The notes beneath the pieces are model-generated. The model did not search any database. It had not been told where the DNA came from and was given only the letters and a program-made list of their open reading frames with translations. The translations under genes and the position numbers were made by a program. This document shows, piece after piece, positions 60,880 to 64,000 of a stretch of DNA of 64,000 nt (its first letter is position 1; every line of letters begins with the position of its first letter). The DNA comes from Nymphaea colorata (Eukaryota; Streptophyta; Magnoliopsida; Nymphaeales; Nymphaeaceae): positions 4,619,205-4,683,204 of the forward strand of contig NC_045138.2 in the NCBI RefSeq assembly GCF_008831285.2. The letters are read 5' to 3'.

Positions 60880-61370
60880 ACTCGTGAAAAGATTGACGGA
60901 ACTGATCAGATCAACGATAGATGGCTTAGAGCTAAGGTGTCTCCACTTGCTGACCAGCAGGTAAACATTTCCTGAATTATGTGCAGTTCTTTACCCTGGG
61001 CATTATAACAGCCTTCATGTTGTGCAAGTTAGAATGATCTAAAATTTGTTCTTTCTGCCACTACAAAAAATCTACGTTTAGCTGACAGTGATATATCGAC
61101 GGTTGACATATCTGTCAGTGAATGCTTCAACGACACCATCTACACTAACAGATTGCATGCACGGTCGATAATACTTATACTGACGGTTTTGTAACTTTTA
61201 TTGTCATTTTCTCGCCCTTCATAAATCTTATGTTTTTTTTTTTTTGGGCTCCTAACTCGGCATTTTCACCTGCACAAATTTGTCTCCATTGGGTATTGGT
61301 GTACCAAGATGGCAAGACACCGGCACACACCAGGGTACTTACTTTAACTTGATTGTTTCCAAGGTAATTT
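60880..61370 (+). pseudogene. Decayed inverted copy of the two-exon gene fragment
   Basis: An exon-1 counterpart ends NDRWLRAKVSPLADQQ followed by GTAAAC at 60961. The exon-2 counterpart at 61275-61363 is followed by GTAATT, is 11 bp longer than at 30507, and has CAC in place of the CAG acceptor, so splicing and frame are lost. Upstream residues differ and include a stop. The intron begins with sequence containing CACTACAAAAAATC (61059), a CACTA-type terminus-like motif. Confidence 0.5.
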
Positions 61371-61919
61371 TCTTGCCTCCAAAACTAAAGCACAACACAG
61401 ATAGCCATATTGAATGTCGTATCATCATTTAATTGCTATGACATTTTCATTCTTATTTCTTATGCAATATCTATTTAGTAGGCTCATGACAAGTTGTATC
61501 TAGGTATTTTTCCTTTCGAAGAAATTGAAAAAAGCTACTCAATGTTAAGACTGCTTATGTTTTAAAATATACTTTTAACACTCAGTAGGTTAAGTACTTG
61601 ATACGCAACTGCATTTTTATGCGAAAAACGCTTTCTTAAAGCTTCTTTTTATGGTGTCTCAATTATCGTTCAACCTTAACGTCCTTCATTTACTTAAATC
61701 TGGAATTTTTTGGAATATTTTTTTTTGCATTTCTTTCATAAATTTATATTTCTGTATTTCTTTACTCCTATCAATGGCTTTTGTGATTGCAATCGGATTT
61801 GGTGTTCTTTTTCTTGGTTGCAATTGATTTTTACTCCGACCTACTGAGTTTATGTTGATTGATTATTACAATTGGATGAAAAAAAGAGCTAAGCTGACGG
61901 ATGGAAGGAACTATGTTCT

Positions 61920-63430
61920 TCCCTGTCCCAATGTATAAAAACAAAATTCAGAATTAGCATACAAATTTAAGAGATCACAATGCATAAAAGCTTGATGAGT
62001 TAAAAAGCCATGATTTTACTTCTCAAAAATATGTTTAAAAAATGTGACCCTTTTTAACAAAAAAAATTGGGTTGAGCATACCTATGAGCTTATTGTTCGC
62101 ACCCCACTTCCCACGGTGTGGGCTGGGAAGTTTGCGCGTGAAGCAGCAAAAATCAAGTTTTGCATGAAAATAGATTTTTAAGAAAAAGGGACCCACCCCT
62201 GCCACCACTAACAGGGGTAATTGATCCATGGTCTGAGTTTTGTCAAGCTTGACAAGTTATTTTTTTTCTACATGCATGTATGGAGATTGGATTTCAGATT
62301 TTTAAACTTCATTTTAAACAAGGACTTGGATTGAATTGAAAATAATTTCTGCATTTCAAAATTTTGAAGATTGGGAGTTTATCTTTGGAAAGGAATTTTC
62401 GAATTAATCATAGATTTTAGCAATTAAACCTTGAGTTTATCACAAAAATTGGAATTTAGAATTGGAAATTGAGAATCAGAATATTGGATTTTGAATCGAA
62501 TTGAGATTGGGTAATTGAAACTTTGTATTTGAAACTAGGATCTTGGAATTGAAAATTGAAAGTTTGGGCTAGACTTAGAATTTCAAAGATAGTTTGGATT
62601 TTGGGATTTGAAATTTGACTTGAAAAATTCTTGGATGCCTTGGAACCGGAATTCGGTTTTGAAGCCAAAATTGAATTTGGAAAAATTGGATTGAATAGTT
62701 GAAGTCTAGCTGAAATTTTTGAGAATCGGATCTTTGAGAATGAAATTTTGGGTTTGGAATGGTTGGAACTCGACCAATTCACACTTTTTGAAAACATCTT
62801 TGGGTTTAAGATTTTGATATTTGAATCTTGTTTTGATATTTTGATAGATTTGATTTGATTTGTTTGGTTTTGATCTTGAAATGAGATTAGAAAATTGGAA
62901 ATTGAGAGTCCAAGTCTAGTGTTAGGAGAATTTTCTTGATTGGAAAAATTGGAACTTCGATTTTTTTTTTTACTTTTATGCTTGAGTAGAATTTTGGAAT
63001 TTGAAAATCGGTTTCATTTTGAGAAAAATCCAATGGAATCGTTTTGAAATTGATTTTGGAAGTTTGTGTTTTATAACCAATTTGAAAATTTTGTGCTTCT
63101 GCGTCAAAATAAGCGAGGTGCTCACATTTTTGTCACAATATGACTTAATCATGAAAGCAACTCCAACTTCATTCACTTAGATTTTAGTGAATATGAGTGG
63201 GTGCGTTCATGGAGTGAGTGCATGTGTGCATGAAATAAATTGCATGCATATTGATGCTTTGCTCTATTTCTCTCTTAGGTCCATCTTGGAGGTGAAAAAT
63301 ATAAGACTGTTCCCCCAGCCCATCCTTGATGTGGAGGAAGGCAGAAGGTTTGGTTTTAAAATTTTAGTTTTAGAAATACGATTTCAAAATTCATTTCATA
63401 GGCTGATTTCAACTCATTTTTTACTAGATC
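61920..63430. repeat. Unclassified 1.5-kb repeat R, copy 2
   Basis: A direct copy of 45262-46765 with scattered small indels. Its right edge lies about 210 bp upstream of the MSL exon, so it forms the immediate upstream (intron or 5-prime) DNA of that gene. No gene is encoded in it. Confidence 0.75.
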
Positions 63431-63454
63431 AAAAGTCCAACTTCAAAGCTCAGC

Positions 63455-63600
63455 TCATTTTCTCTCCTCTTTCCCCTCCATCGCCTCTTCCCCTCTCCTC
63501 TCTCAGTCTCTGGTTCCTCTCCACTCTCGTCTCCTCTCTCGCTCTCTCTTTCCTCTCCTCTCTCGCTCTCTCCTTCCACTCCTCCCTTGCTCTCTTGTCT
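63455..63600. repeat. CT-rich low-complexity tract
   Basis: TCTCTCGCTCTCTCCTT-type phrases dominate, giving a strong plus-strand pyrimidine bias. It could be the 5-prime UTR or intron upstream of the MSL exon. The open frame across it (63187-63609) encodes serine/leucine repeats and is compositional. Confidence 0.7.
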
Positions 63601-63641
63601 ATCTCATAGTCAGCAGTTGATCGATTTGTCCCCGTTTCTCA

Positions 63642-63858
63642 GTGATGTGGCGGTACCAGTCGGTGGCACGGGGATTGCCATGGTGATTGCTTGGTTCATC
63701 ATACCGAGGATACTGCAGAGACTCCACCACTATTCCTTCCGTGGGCATGATTCATCGTTGTCTATGAAGGTCGAAGGGATCCCTTACAAGAAAAGTTTCT
63801 GGGGCACCTTAGAAGACCCTGTCAGATATCTTGTTACCTTTGCGGCTTTCACACAACT
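63642..63858 (+). CDS. Exon of an MSL2/MSL3-like mechanosensitive channel (partial gene)
   Basis: After a TTTCTCAG acceptor (ending 63641) the frame reads VAVPVGGTGIAMVIAWFIIP, then GIPYKKSFWGTLEDPVRYLV and TFAAFTQ, up to a GTGAGT donor at 63859. The blocks GTGIAMVIAWFI(I)PRIL and PYKKSFWGTLEDPVRYL match plastid MSL2/MSL3-type MscS-like channels. These sit in the plastid inner envelope and release osmotic stress. The hydrophobic stretch GIAMVIAWFIIP is a likely transmembrane helix. The exon is 217 bp with no stop or shift, so the gene may be intact; later exons lie beyond the window. An upstream Met at 63587 is possible, but the acceptor suggests an internal exon. Confidence 0.75.
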
Positions 63859-64000
63859 GTGAGTCTTTTTCCCTTTCAATTTCCCTGAATTGTCCGTCGA
63901 GTTTGAAATCAGAAATATAGTACAGTTGCATGACCATACAAATTGGGAACTAGGTTATCCAGTTTCAGTTTGCAATGACTCTGATACTGGGGTGATTTAA

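Noticed and set aside
61059-61230. A complete CACTA transposon starting at CACTACAAAAAATC
   Set aside because: Only one terminus-like motif and subterminal-like phrases are visible; no matching inverted TGTAGTG end or 3-bp target duplication was found nearby.
63187-63609. A 140-codon frame just upstream of the MSL exon
   Set aside because: Its first part is repeat R and its last part is a CT microsatellite read as serine/leucine repeats; the real exon starts at the acceptor near 63642.

Overview
This is nuclear DNA from a flowering plant. It is AT-rich, packed with nested LTR retrotransposons and DNA-transposon relics, and holds only small traces of host genes. The host traces are typical plant families: a mechanosensitive-channel MSL2/MSL3-like exon, a TRICHOME BIREFRINGENCE-LIKE (TBL) exon remnant and an NLR resistance-gene remnant. 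The species cannot be named from the sequence alone. I saw no tRNA, rRNA or CRISPR array and no complete multi-exon gene.

Layout. 1-3620: AT-rich DNA with a 42-bp tandem repeat and a solo LTR with a perfect 5-bp target duplication. 3621-10679: unresolved AT-rich DNA, a minus-strand Copia LTR with its primer binding site, the first copy of a repeated segment (called unit U), and a ~1.8-kb foldback hairpin. 10680-14554: left arm of a large inverted duplication whose other arm lies at about 51640-57792. 16490-27770: a fragment of an old LTR followed by a degenerate Ty3/gypsy element of the Tat/Ogre type (3.1-kb LTR, primer site, extra ORF1, gag, protease, reverse transcriptase, two RNase H domains), cut off before integrase. 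27775-30235: fused to it, a minus-strand Copia element cut off in the GAG-pre-integrase domain. 30236-35030: a fragment of an unidentified gene with two GT-AG exons, AG-rich DNA, a hAT-like element with an 8-bp target duplication, a 43-bp-arm hairpin and another Copia LTR. 35030-45200: units U2 and U3 arranged as a palindrome; U2 holds a hAT-like element that itself holds a 3.0-kb solo LTR. 45262-46765 and 61920-63430: two direct copies of an unclassified 1.5-kb repeat. 47909-48770: NLR relic. 51529-51797: TBL relic. 52913-53248: an unidentified 111-codon ORF in relatively GC-rich DNA. 57790-59450: two Copia LTR-plus-leader units fused head to head. 63642-63858: the MSL exon, the only convincing piece of an apparently intact host gene.

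The retrotransposon reading frames carry several stops and frameshifts, so I see no mobile element here that could move on its own. The main theme is repeated inverted duplication at several scales (0.1, 1.6, 1.8, about 10 and 47 kb). Shared insertions, together with empty sites in sister copies, let the order of events be worked out from the sequence.
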